A stretch of DNA of 64,000 nucleotides from Paraburkholderia phenazinium (GTDB lineage Bacteria > Pseudomonadota > Gammaproteobacteria > Burkholderiales > Burkholderiaceae), in the NCBI RefSeq assembly GCF_900100735.1, contig NZ_FNCJ01000016.1, forward strand, positions 1-64,000. Reading direction: 5' to 3'. This document shows, piece after piece, positions 7,859-16,581 of the stretch. The number at the start of each line of letters is the position of its first letter. Within the stretch, counting starts at the first letter, position 1. Below the pieces are notes generated by a model. It did not search any database. It worked only from the letters and a program-made list of their open reading frames with translations, and was not told the origin of the DNA. A program made the position numbers and the translations under genes.

Positions 7859-8224
7859 TGGTGCCGGGGACCGGACTCGAACCGGCAAGCTGTTAAGCGG
7901 CGGATTTTCGTCACACCACGTCTTTCGACGCCGACGATACCGGGCGGCATCCTCGTTCGTGCGCTGGACTATGCCTTCGCCATCGCGGCTACGCTGCGCT
8001 GCAAACCCGCCAGCACTCACCGCCTTAGGCGCCCCCCGTCTAGTCTCTACACCTTCCGCACCCTCGCATGCTTGCGACGGCGGGCTTGGCTCGGCGTTGC
8101 CTCGGTTATGCGCAGTGCACAAAACCAGGGGTTTCACCGAATTTGAGGGGTTCTGCACCGGCCGTTTCCGGTCGGGCACTCAATTTTTTAAGTCCGCTAT
8201 GTTTACCAATTTCATCACCCCGGC
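7859..8224 (-). tRNA. tRNA-Leu(UAA), split by a group I intron
   Basis: The 5' exon (8224-8190, 35 nt) and 3' exon (7908-7859, 50 nt, CCA encoded) join into an 85-nt type II tRNA. The acceptor stem is perfect (GCCGGGG with CCCCGGC). The D stem is ATG/CAT, and the anticodon stem GCGGA/TCCGC encloses the loop CTTAAAA with anticodon TAA. The variable arm has a GCT/AGC stem, and the T arm contains TTCGAGT. The 281-nt insert lies between U34 and A35. The 3' exon is also the likely phage attachment site. Every stem pairs only after removal of the insert, which is why I treat the gene as functional and spliced. Confidence 0.93.
7909..8189 (-). ncRNA. Group I intron (IC3-like) in the tRNA-Leu anticodon loop
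   Basis: The 5' exon ends in ACUU, which pairs with the internal guide GAGU (8181-8178) to form P1 with the required U-G pair at the splice site; the intron ends in G (7909). The P7 strands GACTA (8045-8041) and TAGTC (7971-7967) lie inside GGTGTAGAGACTAGACGG and GAAGGCATAGTCCAG, the near-invariant group I elements. The P3-P4 segment AAATTCGGTGAAACC (8144-8130) and GGCAACGCCGAGCCAAG closely resemble the Azoarcus tRNA-Ile intron as I remember it. At 281 nt with no long reading frame it carries no homing endonuclease and should be self-splicing. Confidence 0.93.
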
Positions 8225-8331
8225 AGGGGCGGACGCGATTCTACCATCGCGTCGCGGCTGCACCAAACGCACGCCTTGCCATGTCATCCGAGTCATCGCC
8301 AAGTCACAAAGGATCCCGATAATTCCCCTCA

Positions 8332-8345
8332 CGAAAACGTTTACA
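8332..8345 (+). promoter_or_regulatory. Possible LacI-family operator
   Basis: The sequence GAAAACGTTTAC contains the palindrome AAACGTTT with its central CG, the typical core of LacI/PurR-type operators. It lies about 20 bp before the regulator start, fitting autoregulation. No biochemical evidence; I see no clear second copy before the transporter. Confidence 0.45.
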
Positions 8346-8365
8346 ACTGAGCGGAAACCCCAGTG

Positions 8366-9427
8366 ATGACCCCCACCATCAAGGATGTCGCGGCACACGC
8401 AGGCTTCTCGATTGCCACGGTTTCGCGCGCCATCAACGCGCCGCACACCGTCAACCCCGTCACGCTCGACAAGGTCCGCCAGTCGATCGATGCCCTCAAT
8501 TTTCGTCCTAGCCCGCTCGGCCGTCAGTTGCGCGGCGAGCGCACCCGCCTGATCGGCGTCGTGCTGCCCACGCTCGCCAACCCGGTATTCGCCGAGTGCC
8601 TGCAAGGCATCGACGAGCTGGCCTGCGCGTCCGGCTACCGGCTGATGCTGATGACGACCCAGTACGACGCCGACCGCGAGCGCCACGCCATCGAAACGCT
8701 GCGCGAACACCGCGTCGAAGGCCTGATCCTGACGGTGGCCGACGCCGATACCCACCCGCTGCTCGACGAGCTCGACCGCGCGGGCATGCTCTACGTGCTG
8801 ATGCATAACGACACAGTACGCCGTCCGTCGGTCTCGGTCGACAACCGCCTCGCCGCCTACGACGGCGTGCGCATGCTGATCGCCCACGGCCATCGCCGTA
8901 TCCTGATGCTGGCGGGCACGCTGGCCGCCTCGGACCGCGCCCGTCTGCGCCACCTCGGGTACGCGCAGGCCATGCAGCAGGCGGGGCTCGCGCCCGCCCC
9001 GGCGCTTGAAATCGATTTCAATGCCGACGAGCTGGCGCCGTCCGTGCTCGCGCATCTGACGAGCGGCCCGAACCGCCCCACCGCCCTCTTTTGCAGTAAC
9101 GATCTGCTGGCGATGGTGGTGATGCGCGGCCTGCGCCGGGCGCGCCTGCAGATCCCCAACGACATGTCGATTCTCGGCTTCGACGGCCTCGCCATGGGCG
9201 AGCTGCTGCAGCCGCCGCTCGCCAGCATCTGCGCGCCGAATCGCGAGATCGGCTGCGCGGCCTGGCAGCGCCTGCTGGCGCGCATCGACGGCAGCTATAC
9301 GGACGCCTCGCTGTCGCTCACGCTGCCGCACTCGCTGCGCGAAGGCGCCACCATTGCCGCGATTTCCAGCAGCAGCACGACCACCGGCGATATCCAGCGC
9401 GCGCGCTCGATGCAACCGCTGGTCTAA
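8366..9427 (+). CDS. LacI-family transcriptional regulator
   Basis: 353 residues. The N-terminal helix-turn-helix is TIKDVAAHAGFSIATVSRAIN with the hinge helix SPLGRQLRGE, followed by a periplasmic-binding-protein-like effector domain (LIGVVLPTLANPVFAECLQGI, FCSNDLLAMVVMRGL, ILGFDGLAMGELLQPPLASI). It would bind a small effector, perhaps a sugar or phosphate ester, and control the ABC importer beginning 165 bp downstream on the same strand. The ATG at 8366 is preceded in frame by a GTG (8363) that could also serve. Effector identity is unknown. Confidence 0.88.
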   Translation: MTPTIKDVAAHAGFSIATVSRAINAPHTVNPVTLDKVRQSIDALNFRPSPLGRQLRGERTRLIGVVLPTLANPVFAECLQGIDELACASGYRLMLMTTQYDADRERHAIETLREHRVEGLILTVADADTHPLLDELDRAGMLYVLMHNDTVRRPSVSVDNRLAAYDGVRMLIAHGHRRILMLAGTLAASDRARLRHLGYAQAMQQAGLAPAPALEIDFNADELAPSVLAHLTSGPNRPTALFCSNDLLAMVVMRGLRRARLQIPNDMSILGFDGLAMGELLQPPLASICAPNREIGCAAWQRLLARIDGSYTDASLSLTLPHSLREGATIAAISSSSTTTGDIQRARSMQPLV

Positions 9428-9592
9428 CGGCACGCGCCATGCCCGTGCGCGTGCGCGTGCTGATGCATCCGCTCACGCGCCGGCCCAGCCCTGTAACCCT
9501 TTCCCCACGCGGCTGACCGCCTCGCGCGTCCCGCCGCAGTACGATCGTGTAATGCACCGCCTCTCGCACCTTTCCTTCCAAGGAGACTCGCT

Positions 9593-10708
9593 GTGACTCG
9601 CCGTTCCTCCAGTTTTGGTTCTCTCTTGCACGCCGCGACCGGTTCCCTGACCGGCCGCCTCACCAGCGCCCTAAGCACCACGAGGCGCACGAGCGCCGCC
9701 GTGCTGTCGGCCTCGGCCCTCTGCGCCGCAGCACTGACAAGCCTCGTCGCGCCAGTCGCGGCTCATGCCGACGAAACCGCGATCTGCTACAACTGCCCGC
9801 CCGAATGGGCCGACTGGGCAAGCCAGATCAAGGCGATCCAGGCCAAAACCGGCATTCGCGTGCCGTTCGACAACAAGAACTCCGGCCAGGCCATCGCCCA
9901 ACTGATGGCCGAATCAAAGAGCCCGGTGGCGGACGTCGTGTATCTCGGCGTCTCGTCGGCCTTCCAGGCGAAAGACAAAGGCGTGATCCAGCCGTACAAG
10001 CCGGCGCACTGGGACGATATCCCCGCCAACATGAAGGACCCGCAAGGTTACTGGGTTGCCATCCATTCGGGCACGCTGGGCTTTTTCGTCAACAAGGACG
10101 CGCTCGAAGGCAAGCCGGTGCCGCGTTCGTGGGCCGACCTGCTCAAGCCTGAGTACAAAGGCATGATCGGCTACCTCGATCCGTCGAGCGCATTCGTCGG
10201 CTATGCCGGTGCGGTGGCGGTAAACCAGGCGCTGGGCGGCAGCTTCGACAACTTCCAGCCGGGCCTCGACTGGTTCCGCAAGCTCAAGGCCAATGCGCCG
10301 ATCGTGCCGAAGCAGACCGCCTATGCGCGCGTGCTCTCCGGTGAAATTCCGATCCTGCTCGACTACGACTTCGACGCCTACCGCGCCAAGTACAAGGATC
10401 AGGCCAACGTCGAATTCGTGATTCCGACGGAAGGCACGATCTCGGTGCCGTACGTGATGAGCCTCGTGAAGGGCGCGCCGCATGAAGCGAACGGCAAGAA
10501 GGTGCTCGACTTCGTGCTCTCCGACGAAGGCCAGAAGCTGTGGGCCAATGCCTATCTGCGTCCGGTTCGCGCCAATCAGATGAGCCCGGAGGCGGCGGCG
10601 AAGTTCTTGCCGGCGAGCGATTACGCCCGCGCCAAGGCGGTCGATTTCGGCAAGATGGCCGAGAAGCAGCAAAGCTTCGGCGAACAGTATCTGCAGGTGA
10701 TGCATTGA
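9593..10708 (+). CDS. ABC importer periplasmic substrate-binding protein
   Basis: 371 residues with a long signal peptide (hydrophobic core about 35-55, cleavage near AHA at 57-59). The mature part starts with an ICYNCPPEWADW segment, then AIQAKTGIRVPFDN, and a type II periplasmic-binding fold like the iron/spermidine/2-aminoethylphosphonate group (VSSAFQAKDKGVI, ALEGKPVPRSWADLLKPEYKG, LSDEGQKLWANA). The substrate is not clear from sequence. The downstream GpdQ-like phosphodiesterase suggests an organophosphate such as a glycerophosphodiester or a phosphonate. It starts the transport operon; the permease start overlaps its stop codon. Confidence 0.8.
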   Translation: MTRRSSSFGSLLHAATGSLTGRLTSALSTTRRTSAAVLSASALCAAALTSLVAPVAAHADETAICYNCPPEWADWASQIKAIQAKTGIRVPFDNKNSGQAIAQLMAESKSPVADVVYLGVSSAFQAKDKGVIQPYKPAHWDDIPANMKDPQGYWVAIHSGTLGFFVNKDALEGKPVPRSWADLLKPEYKGMIGYLDPSSAFVGYAGAVAVNQALGGSFDNFQPGLDWFRKLKANAPIVPKQTAYARVLSGEIPILLDYDFDAYRAKYKDQANVEFVIPTEGTISVPYVMSLVKGAPHEANGKKVLDFVLSDEGQKLWANAYLRPVRANQMSPEAAAKFLPASDYARAKAVDFGKMAEKQQSFGEQYLQVMH

Positions 10709-11529
10709 ACGACGTCACGTTCCCGCTACGCTGGCGCATCGCTCTGATCGCGCCGGCGCTGGCGGTTTTCATCGCGTTCTGGCTGCTGCCGATGGGCGCG
10801 CTCGCGCAGCTGAGCGGCAACGGTCACGCCTTCGAGACCTATCGCGCGATGCTCACCAACTCGCGCTACATGTCGAGCCTCGGCGCGACCGTGCTGCTCT
10901 GCGCGGCGGTCACGGCGACCACGCTGGTGCTCTCGGTGATCTCTGGACTGCTGCTCGCGCGGCGCGAGTTTCCGGGCAAGCGCACGCTGCTCGCGCTGCT
11001 GACCTTTCCGCTGGCGTTTCCAGGCGTGGTGGTCGGCTTCATGGTCATCATGCTGGCGGGGCGCCAGGGGCTGATCGGCGCGCTGTCGCTGAAGCTGACC
11101 GGCGACCGCTGGGTGTTCGCGTATTCGATGAGCGGCCTGTTTCTTGGCTATCTGTACTTCTCGATTCCGCGTGTGATCGTCACGGTGATGGCCTCGGCGA
11201 CCAAGCTCGATGCATCGCTGGAAGAAGCGGCCCGCTCGCTCGGCGCGTCGCCGTGGCAGATCATGCGCGACATCGTGCTGCCGGCGCTCTCGCCAGGCCT
11301 GATCGCGGCGGGCGCGGTGTGCTTCGCGACTTCGATGGGCGCGTTCGGCACTGCCTTTACGCTCGCCACCGATATCGACGTGCTGCCGATGACCATCTAC
11401 ACCGAGTTCACGCTGAACGCGAACATGGTGACGGCCGCAGGCTTGTCGATCGTACTCGGTCTCGTCACGTGGCTGGTGCTCGCACTGGCGCGCAGCGTCA
11501 CCGGTTCGGCTGTTGCGGCCAGCGCCTAG
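10705..11529 (+). CDS. ABC importer permease, first subunit
   Basis: 274 residues, about six membrane helices, with the cytoplasmic EAA loop at about 173-198 (EEAARSLGASPWQIMRDIVLPAL) that contacts the ATPase. I chose the TTG at 10705: it overlaps the TGA of the binding protein, has AGGTGA at the right distance and gives a normal N-terminus (NDVTFPLRWRIALIAPAL). The longer frame starting at 10540 lies inside the upstream gene. Works as one half of the heteromeric channel with the next gene. Confidence 0.83.
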   Translation: MNDVTFPLRWRIALIAPALAVFIAFWLLPMGALAQLSGNGHAFETYRAMLTNSRYMSSLGATVLLCAAVTATTLVLSVISGLLLARREFPGKRTLLALLTFPLAFPGVVVGFMVIMLAGRQGLIGALSLKLTGDRWVFAYSMSGLFLGYLYFSIPRVIVTVMASATKLDASLEEAARSLGASPWQIMRDIVLPALSPGLIAAGAVCFATSMGAFGTAFTLATDIDVLPMTIYTEFTLNANMVTAAGLSIVLGLVTWLVLALARSVTGSAVAASA

Positions 11530-11607
11530 CAGGTGAGCACGAGATGCGCGCGCAGACACTGCTGAATGGCCCTTCGAGCCGCTATCAACCTAGATGAAAA
11601 CACCCCG

Positions 11608-12543
11608 ATGAATTCCGTGACCCAAACCGCCGGACCACCTGCCGCGCCGCCCACGGCGCCCACGACGCGGCGCCGCGCTTTGCCGCGCCTGTCGTCGCGC
11701 ACCCTGCTCGCGGCCGGCCAGTGGCTCGTAACACTGCTGCTGTGCGCGTTCCTGATCGTGCCGGTCGTGATGTCGATCATGGCCGGCCTCACCGTCAACT
11801 ACTTCAAGGGGGTGTCCAGCGGCCTCACCCTGCGCTGGCTCATCGAAGTGTGGACGCAGTATCACGGCTCAGTGTTCCTGTCGCTCGAAGTCGCGGCGGC
11901 GACGCTCGTCGTCACGCTGCTGACCGGCGTGCCGGCAGGCTACGTACTGGCGCGCAGCAAGACGCGGCTGTCGCGCATCATCGAAGAGTTTCTGGTGCTG
12001 CCCATCGCCCTGCCCGGTCTCGCATCCGCGCTCGCGCTGCTGGTGGTCTACGGCGGCATCACGATGTTCCGCATGAGCATCTGGTTCATCGTGGTCGGCC
12101 ATGTGGTGTTCACGCTGCCGTTCATGGTGCGCGCGGTCGCCGCCGTCTGTGCGAGCGCCGACCTGCGCACACTCGAAGAAGGCGCCGCCAGCCTCGGCGC
12201 GAGCTTCATGCAACGCTTTCTGACCATCGTGCTGCCGAACGTGCGGCCCGGCATCGTCGCGGGGGCGCTGGCGGTGCTGACGCTCTCGATTGGCGAATTC
12301 AACCTTACGTGGATGCTGCACACGCCCGACACCAAGACGCTGCCCGTGGGTCTTGCCGATACCTACGCGTCGCTGCGCATCGAAATCGGCAGCGCCTACA
12401 CGATCCTGTTCTTCATCATGACGATGCCGTTGCTGGTCGCCATGCAATGGCTCGGCGTCGACGCCACCGGCCAGCGCAGCAGCAAGCCCGCCCGCAGCAA
12501 CGCCGCTCCGGCACGTTCAACCCGTTCCAACGACACACCATGA
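11608..12543 (+). CDS. ABC importer permease, second subunit
   Basis: 311 residues with a Pro/Thr-rich cytoplasmic N-terminus, six membrane helices and the EAA loop EEGAASLGASFMQRFLTIVLP near 190-210. I prefer ATG 11608 (MNSVTQTAGP); an ATG at 11566 adds 14 residues, and neither has a strong ribosome binding site. It is paired with the preceding permease and its stop overlaps the ATPase start (ATGA), so translation is probably coupled. It completes the channel of the importer. Confidence 0.82.
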   Translation: MNSVTQTAGPPAAPPTAPTTRRRALPRLSSRTLLAAGQWLVTLLLCAFLIVPVVMSIMAGLTVNYFKGVSSGLTLRWLIEVWTQYHGSVFLSLEVAAATLVVTLLTGVPAGYVLARSKTRLSRIIEEFLVLPIALPGLASALALLVVYGGITMFRMSIWFIVVGHVVFTLPFMVRAVAAVCASADLRTLEEGAASLGASFMQRFLTIVLPNVRPGIVAGALAVLTLSIGEFNLTWMLHTPDTKTLPVGLADTYASLRIEIGSAYTILFFIMTMPLLVAMQWLGVDATGQRSSKPARSNAAPARSTRSNDTP

Positions 12544-13592
12544 AACTCGCTCCTGTTCCCATCACGCTCACGCAATGCGCCAAGACGTTTCGCGGCACCC
12601 GCGTGCTCGAGCCGCTGGACCTGCAGATCGGCGCCGGCGAAACCCTGGTGCTGCTCGGACCGTCCGGCTGCGGCAAGACCACCACGCTGCGCATGATCGC
12701 CGGCCTGGAAACGCCCGACGCAGGAGGCACGATTGCCTTTGGCGAAGAAGACGTCACCGCCTTGCCGATCGAAAAACGCCAGGTGGGCATGGTGTTCCAG
12801 AGCTATGCGCTGTTTCCGAATCTGACCGTGCGCGGCAACATCGGCTATGGGTTGAAGATCAAACGCGTCGCCGCGGACATCGCGCGTCAACGCGTGGACG
12901 AACTGCTCGCGATGATGCGGCTCACCGTCCACGCCGACAAGCCGATCGATCAGCTCTCCGGCGGCCAGCGCCAGCGTGTCGCGCTGGCGCGTGCGCTAGC
13001 GATGCAGCCGCGCGTGCTGCTGCTCGACGAGCCGCTGACCGCGCTCGACGCCCGCTTGCGTGATGCCTTGCGCGGCGAGATGAATACGCTGCTGCGCGAG
13101 CTCGGCATCACCACCGTCTACGTGACGCATGACCAGGCCGAGGCGATGGAACTGGGCGACCGCATCGTCGTGATGAGCGCCGGGCGGATCGAACAGATCG
13201 GCACGCCACGCGATATCTACTACCGGCCGGCCAATCGTGCGGTGGCGCAGTTCGTCGGCACGATCAACCGTCTCGCCGGCGAACGCCGCGACGGCGTGCT
13301 GACCACCACGGGCGGCGCGGTGCCGCTGCCATTGCACACCCCCGGCGCGCCGGCGGCCGCGCAACACGAACTGTTCTTCCGCCCCGAAGATGCCTACCTC
13401 GCCGATCCGGCCAGCGCCCATCTGCGCGGCACCATCGAAGGCGCGGCCTTCCTCGGCGAGCGCACGCGGCTGACGATCGGCGGCGCGGCGCCCGATGCGC
13501 TGATCGTCGACGTGGCAGGCCGCGTCGAACTGGCGCGCGGCACGCCGGTCGGCATTTCAATCGCTGCCGAAGCGCTGATTGCGCTATCGTGA
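12540..13592 (+). CDS. ABC importer ATPase (PotA/FbpC-like)
   Basis: 350 residues. Walker A GPSGCGKT at 40-47, Q loop near VFQSYALFPNLTV, signature LSGGQRQR at 139-146, Walker B LLLDEP at 160-165, switch His in YVTHDQ. The C-terminal 110 residues form a TOBE-type regulatory domain (FRPEDAYLAD and following). Members of this branch energise uptake of spermidine, iron, sulfate or phosphonates. ATGA overlap with the second permease places it in the same operon. A long spurious frame beginning at 11721 runs in from the permease and should be ignored. Confidence 0.9.
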   Translation: MKLAPVPITLTQCAKTFRGTRVLEPLDLQIGAGETLVLLGPSGCGKTTTLRMIAGLETPDAGGTIAFGEEDVTALPIEKRQVGMVFQSYALFPNLTVRGNIGYGLKIKRVAADIARQRVDELLAMMRLTVHADKPIDQLSGGQRQRVALARALAMQPRVLLLDEPLTALDARLRDALRGEMNTLLRELGITTVYVTHDQAEAMELGDRIVVMSAGRIEQIGTPRDIYYRPANRAVAQFVGTINRLAGERRDGVLTTTGGAVPLPLHTPGAPAAAQHELFFRPEDAYLADPASAHLRGTIEGAAFLGERTRLTIGGAAPDALIVDVAGRVELARGTPVGISIAAEALIALS

Positions 13593-13641
13593 CGTTGGCG
13601 ACTCCCCAAGCAAAGCCAGGCGAATCCACAAGGACATCCTC

Positions 13642-14469
13642 ATGTTGCTAGCCCAGATCAGCGACCTGCATATCAAACGGCCCGGCGCGCTCGCTTACCG
13701 CCGCGTCGACACCGGCGCCGCCCTCGCCCGCTGCGTCGCGGCGCTCAATGCACTCGAACCGCGTCCCGACGTCGTCATCATGACCGGCGACCTCGTCGAC
13801 CAGGGCGACCCGGAGCAATACGCCCACCTCAAGGCGCTGCTCGCGCCACTTGAAATTCCCTACTACCTGCTGGTCGGCAATCACGACGACCGCACCGCGC
13901 TGCGCGATGCGTTCAGCGAGCGCGCCGAGTTGCGCTCCGGCGGCGACTTCGTGCATTACGCGGCCGATATCGGCCCACTGCGCCTGATCGCGCTCGATTC
14001 GATCGTGCCGGGCCAAAGCGCGGGCGACCTGTGCGAGGCGCGTCTTGAATGGCTCGCCAGACAGCTCGACGAAGCGCAGGGCAAGCCAGTGGTAGTCGCT
14101 CTGCATCATCCGCCGTTCGAATGCGGTATCGGACATATGGATGCTCTGCGCCTCGACCCGCAGGCCGCGCAGAAGCTGGCGGCGCTGATCGCGCGCCACC
14201 CGAATGTCGAGCGGGTGATCTGCGGCCATGTGCACCGGCCCATGTTCGTGCGCTTCGGCGGCACGATCGCCTCGGCGGTGCCGGCGCCCGCGCATCAGGT
14301 GGCGCTGGACCTGCGCGAGGACGCGCCGTCCGCGTTCATGCTGGAGCCGCCTGCGTTTGCCCTGCACCGCTACGACGCCACAACGGGGCTGGTGACGCAT
14401 CACGCATATGTCGATGCCTCCGAGGGACCGTATCCTTTCTATGAACCTGAAGGCGCGTTGATCGACTAG
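13642..14469 (+). CDS. GpdQ/CpdA-like metallophosphodiesterase
   Basis: 275 residues of the class III cyclic nucleotide / glycerophosphodiesterase metallophosphoesterase family. Metal ligands are visible: D8 and H10 (SDLH), GD at 49-50, GNHD 79-82, His155-His156 (ALHHPPF) and GHVH 195-198. The start at 13642 has AAGGA upstream. It lies 49 bp after the ATPase on the same strand, so it probably acts on the imported compound, releasing an alcohol and a phosphomonoester. cAMP hydrolysis is the alternative. No signal peptide, so cytoplasmic. Confidence 0.82.
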   Translation: MLLAQISDLHIKRPGALAYRRVDTGAALARCVAALNALEPRPDVVIMTGDLVDQGDPEQYAHLKALLAPLEIPYYLLVGNHDDRTALRDAFSERAELRSGGDFVHYAADIGPLRLIALDSIVPGQSAGDLCEARLEWLARQLDEAQGKPVVVALHHPPFECGIGHMDALRLDPQAAQKLAALIARHPNVERVICGHVHRPMFVRFGGTIASAVPAPAHQVALDLREDAPSAFMLEPPAFALHRYDATTGLVTHHAYVDASEGPYPFYEPEGALID

Positions 14470-14538
14470 GAAGCGGTGACGAAGAACGACGACCAGAAGG
14501 TCTTGCAGCATCAGCAAGACCTTGTGGCCGATACACGC

Positions 14539-16494
14539 TCAGTGCGCCGCGAGCCCCGGCACACCTGAAGCAGCCGCCGTCACCGCGCCATGCGCTTTGA
14601 CGTACCAGTAGTCGACGACCCAGTCCACGTCGTGATAGGACTTCGGCACGATGGCCGGCCAGCCGAACGTCGTCTTGTAAGCGATGCGCGCATTCGGCGC
14701 GTAGAACTCCGGCACCATGTAATACGCATTGATCAGCACGCGGTCGAGCGCGCGGGTGGCGGCTTCGAGATCGTCGAGGGTCTGCGCGGACAAGGCGGCC
14801 TGAATCAGCGCATCGACCACCTTCGAATGCACGCCTACATAGTTCTCCGATCCCACTTCCGACGCCGCCGCGCTGCCGAAGCGGCGCAGCAGTTCGACGC
14901 CGGGCACGGGGATCGGCAGATAGCCGCCGGTGGTCATGTCGAAGTCGAAGTTGTCGAGCCGCTTCTGGTACAGCGCGCTATCCACCTCGCGCCATTGGGT
15001 ATGGATGCCCAGCGTGTTCAACGCCTGCATGTAGGGCAACAGCAGCCGGTCCATCCCCGGTTCGTCGTCGAGCACCTCGATCGTCATGGCGGTGCCATTG
15101 GCATCGCGCAACGCGCCGTCGCGGTAGTGCCAGCCCGCCTCAGCCAGCAGGTCGCGCGCCTCGCGCAGATTGCCGCGCAGCGAGTTGGGCGGCAGCGTCG
15201 AGGGTTGCTTGAGCATCGGGCCGAACACGGCGGCCGGCAGGCTGGTGCGATATGGTTCGAGCAAGGCCAGCTCCTTCGGGCCAGGCATGCCGGTGGCGCC
15301 GAACGTGTCCGGGTCGAAATAGGTGGTCGAGCGCCGGTACTGATCGTAGAACATCATCCGGTTCATCCAGTCGTAGTCGAACGCGAGCGTCAGCGCATGA
15401 CGCACCCTCACGTCCTGAAACATCGGCCGGCGCACATTGATGACGATGCCTTGCATATACGGAGGACCGTTGGGAAAGATCCCTTGCTTCAGCTCGCCAT
15501 TTCGAAACTTCTCGCCGACATAGCGGCGCGCCCAGATGGTAGCGCTGCCCTCGACGTTGACATCGAGATTGCCCGCCTTGAAGGCTTCGAGCGGTCCGAA
15601 GTTGTCCAGAAAGAGCTGGAACGTCACGCGTTCGAAGCGAAACATGCCGCGCCGCGACGGCAGATCCGCCGCCCAGTAGGCCGGGTTGCGCCGGTAGGTG
15701 ATGGTCTTGTCGTTGCTGCGGCGCTCGATCAGATACGGGCCGCTTGCGATCGGCGGCACGTTGGCAAGCTGGTCGAAGGGCGGGCGCGTCCCGTCTGGCC
15801 GCATGCCCCACTTCGGCGAGAACACCGGCAGGTCGCCCGCGATCAACGGCGCGTCGCGTTCGGGACGCCTGAAATCGAAGCGGATGGTCGACGGGTCGAG
15901 CACGGTTGCGCTCTTGATGACCTCAAACTGGGAATTGAAAAGCGGCGAGGCTTGCGTACTCGTTAGTATGTCGAACGAATATTTGACGTCGGCTGCCGTG
16001 ATGTGGTCGCCATTGGAAAAGCGCGCCGCCGGATTGAGGTGGAAAGTCGCGGACGTGAGGTCCGCCTGCACCTGAACATCGTCTGCGATCAGCGGATATT
16101 CCGAGGCGGGTTCGTCCCAGCTACGCTGCATCAGCGTATCGAACATCAGGTTGAGAATGTCCGGGGCCGGCGCGCCGCGCAGCAGAAACGGATTGAGCGA
16201 ATCGTAGCTTTGCAGTGCGTTGTAGTTGCCGATATTCAGGACGCCGCCGGCGGGCGCGTCCGGGTTCGCGTAGTCGAAATGGGTGAAGCCGGCAGGGTAG
16301 CGTGGCTCACCGAACTGGGCGATCGACGGTGCGGCGAATACCGGCAGCATTATCAGCAGCGTGAGCGCGGCGAGGACACGGCCTGGCATAGCTGGCAGTG
16401 AGGGCAAGCTCAGGAGCCGCAGGCGGGGAATGGCGGCAGGCGCGTCATGACGCGCTGGGATGACATGAGGCAACCTGAACGTCGCGAGCTTCAT
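14539..16494 (-). CDS. YejA-like oligopeptide-binding protein
   Basis: 651 residues of solute-binding family 5. After a basic N-terminus comes a hydrophobic signal (MPGRVLAALTLLIMLPVFA at about 36-54). The mature part has FGEPRYPAGFTHFDYANPDAPAGG, NPFLLRGAP, ADVKYSFDIL and TFGWPAIVPKSYHDVDWVVDYW, features of YejA, the binding protein of the YejABEF importer that takes up peptides and microcin C. No permease or ATPase genes adjoin it, so it either borrows a distant transporter or is an orphan. The start could be Met1 (16494, AGGTGGA upstream) or Met36 (16389). Confidence 0.83.
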   Translation of the reverse strand: MKLATFRLPHVIPARHDAPAAIPRLRLLSLPSLPAMPGRVLAALTLLIMLPVFAAPSIAQFGEPRYPAGFTHFDYANPDAPAGGVLNIGNYNALQSYDSLNPFLLRGAPAPDILNLMFDTLMQRSWDEPASEYPLIADDVQVQADLTSATFHLNPAARFSNGDHITAADVKYSFDILTSTQASPLFNSQFEVIKSATVLDPSTIRFDFRRPERDAPLIAGDLPVFSPKWGMRPDGTRPPFDQLANVPPIASGPYLIERRSNDKTITYRRNPAYWAADLPSRRGMFRFERVTFQLFLDNFGPLEAFKAGNLDVNVEGSATIWARRYVGEKFRNGELKQGIFPNGPPYMQGIVINVRRPMFQDVRVRHALTLAFDYDWMNRMMFYDQYRRSTTYFDPDTFGATGMPGPKELALLEPYRTSLPAAVFGPMLKQPSTLPPNSLRGNLREARDLLAEAGWHYRDGALRDANGTAMTIEVLDDEPGMDRLLLPYMQALNTLGIHTQWREVDSALYQKRLDNFDFDMTTGGYLPIPVPGVELLRRFGSAAASEVGSENYVGVHSKVVDALIQAALSAQTLDDLEAATRALDRVLINAYYMVPEFYAPNARIAYKTTFGWPAIVPKSYHDVDWVVDYWYVKAHGAVTAAASGVPGLAAH

Positions 16495-16581
16495 CGGCAG
16501 TCCACCTGGAACAGTGGACGCTATTGTACGAGAGCCGCGACTAAAAAGAATTGGCGTGCCGCGCCCGGGACGCAGAGCGGA

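Noticed and set aside
7670..8366. Plus-strand frames running through the tRNA and intron
   Set aside because: They cross the tRNA exons and the structured intron and have no ribosome binding sites.
8180..9433. A 417-codon minus-strand frame antisense to the LacI regulator
   Set aside because: Shadow of a real GC-rich gene with biased third positions; its residues are Arg/Ala/Gln-rich with no family pattern.
11721..12539. Long extension upstream of the ABC ATPase start
   Set aside because: It is out-of-frame reading of the permease gene; the ATGA overlap at 12540 marks the true start.
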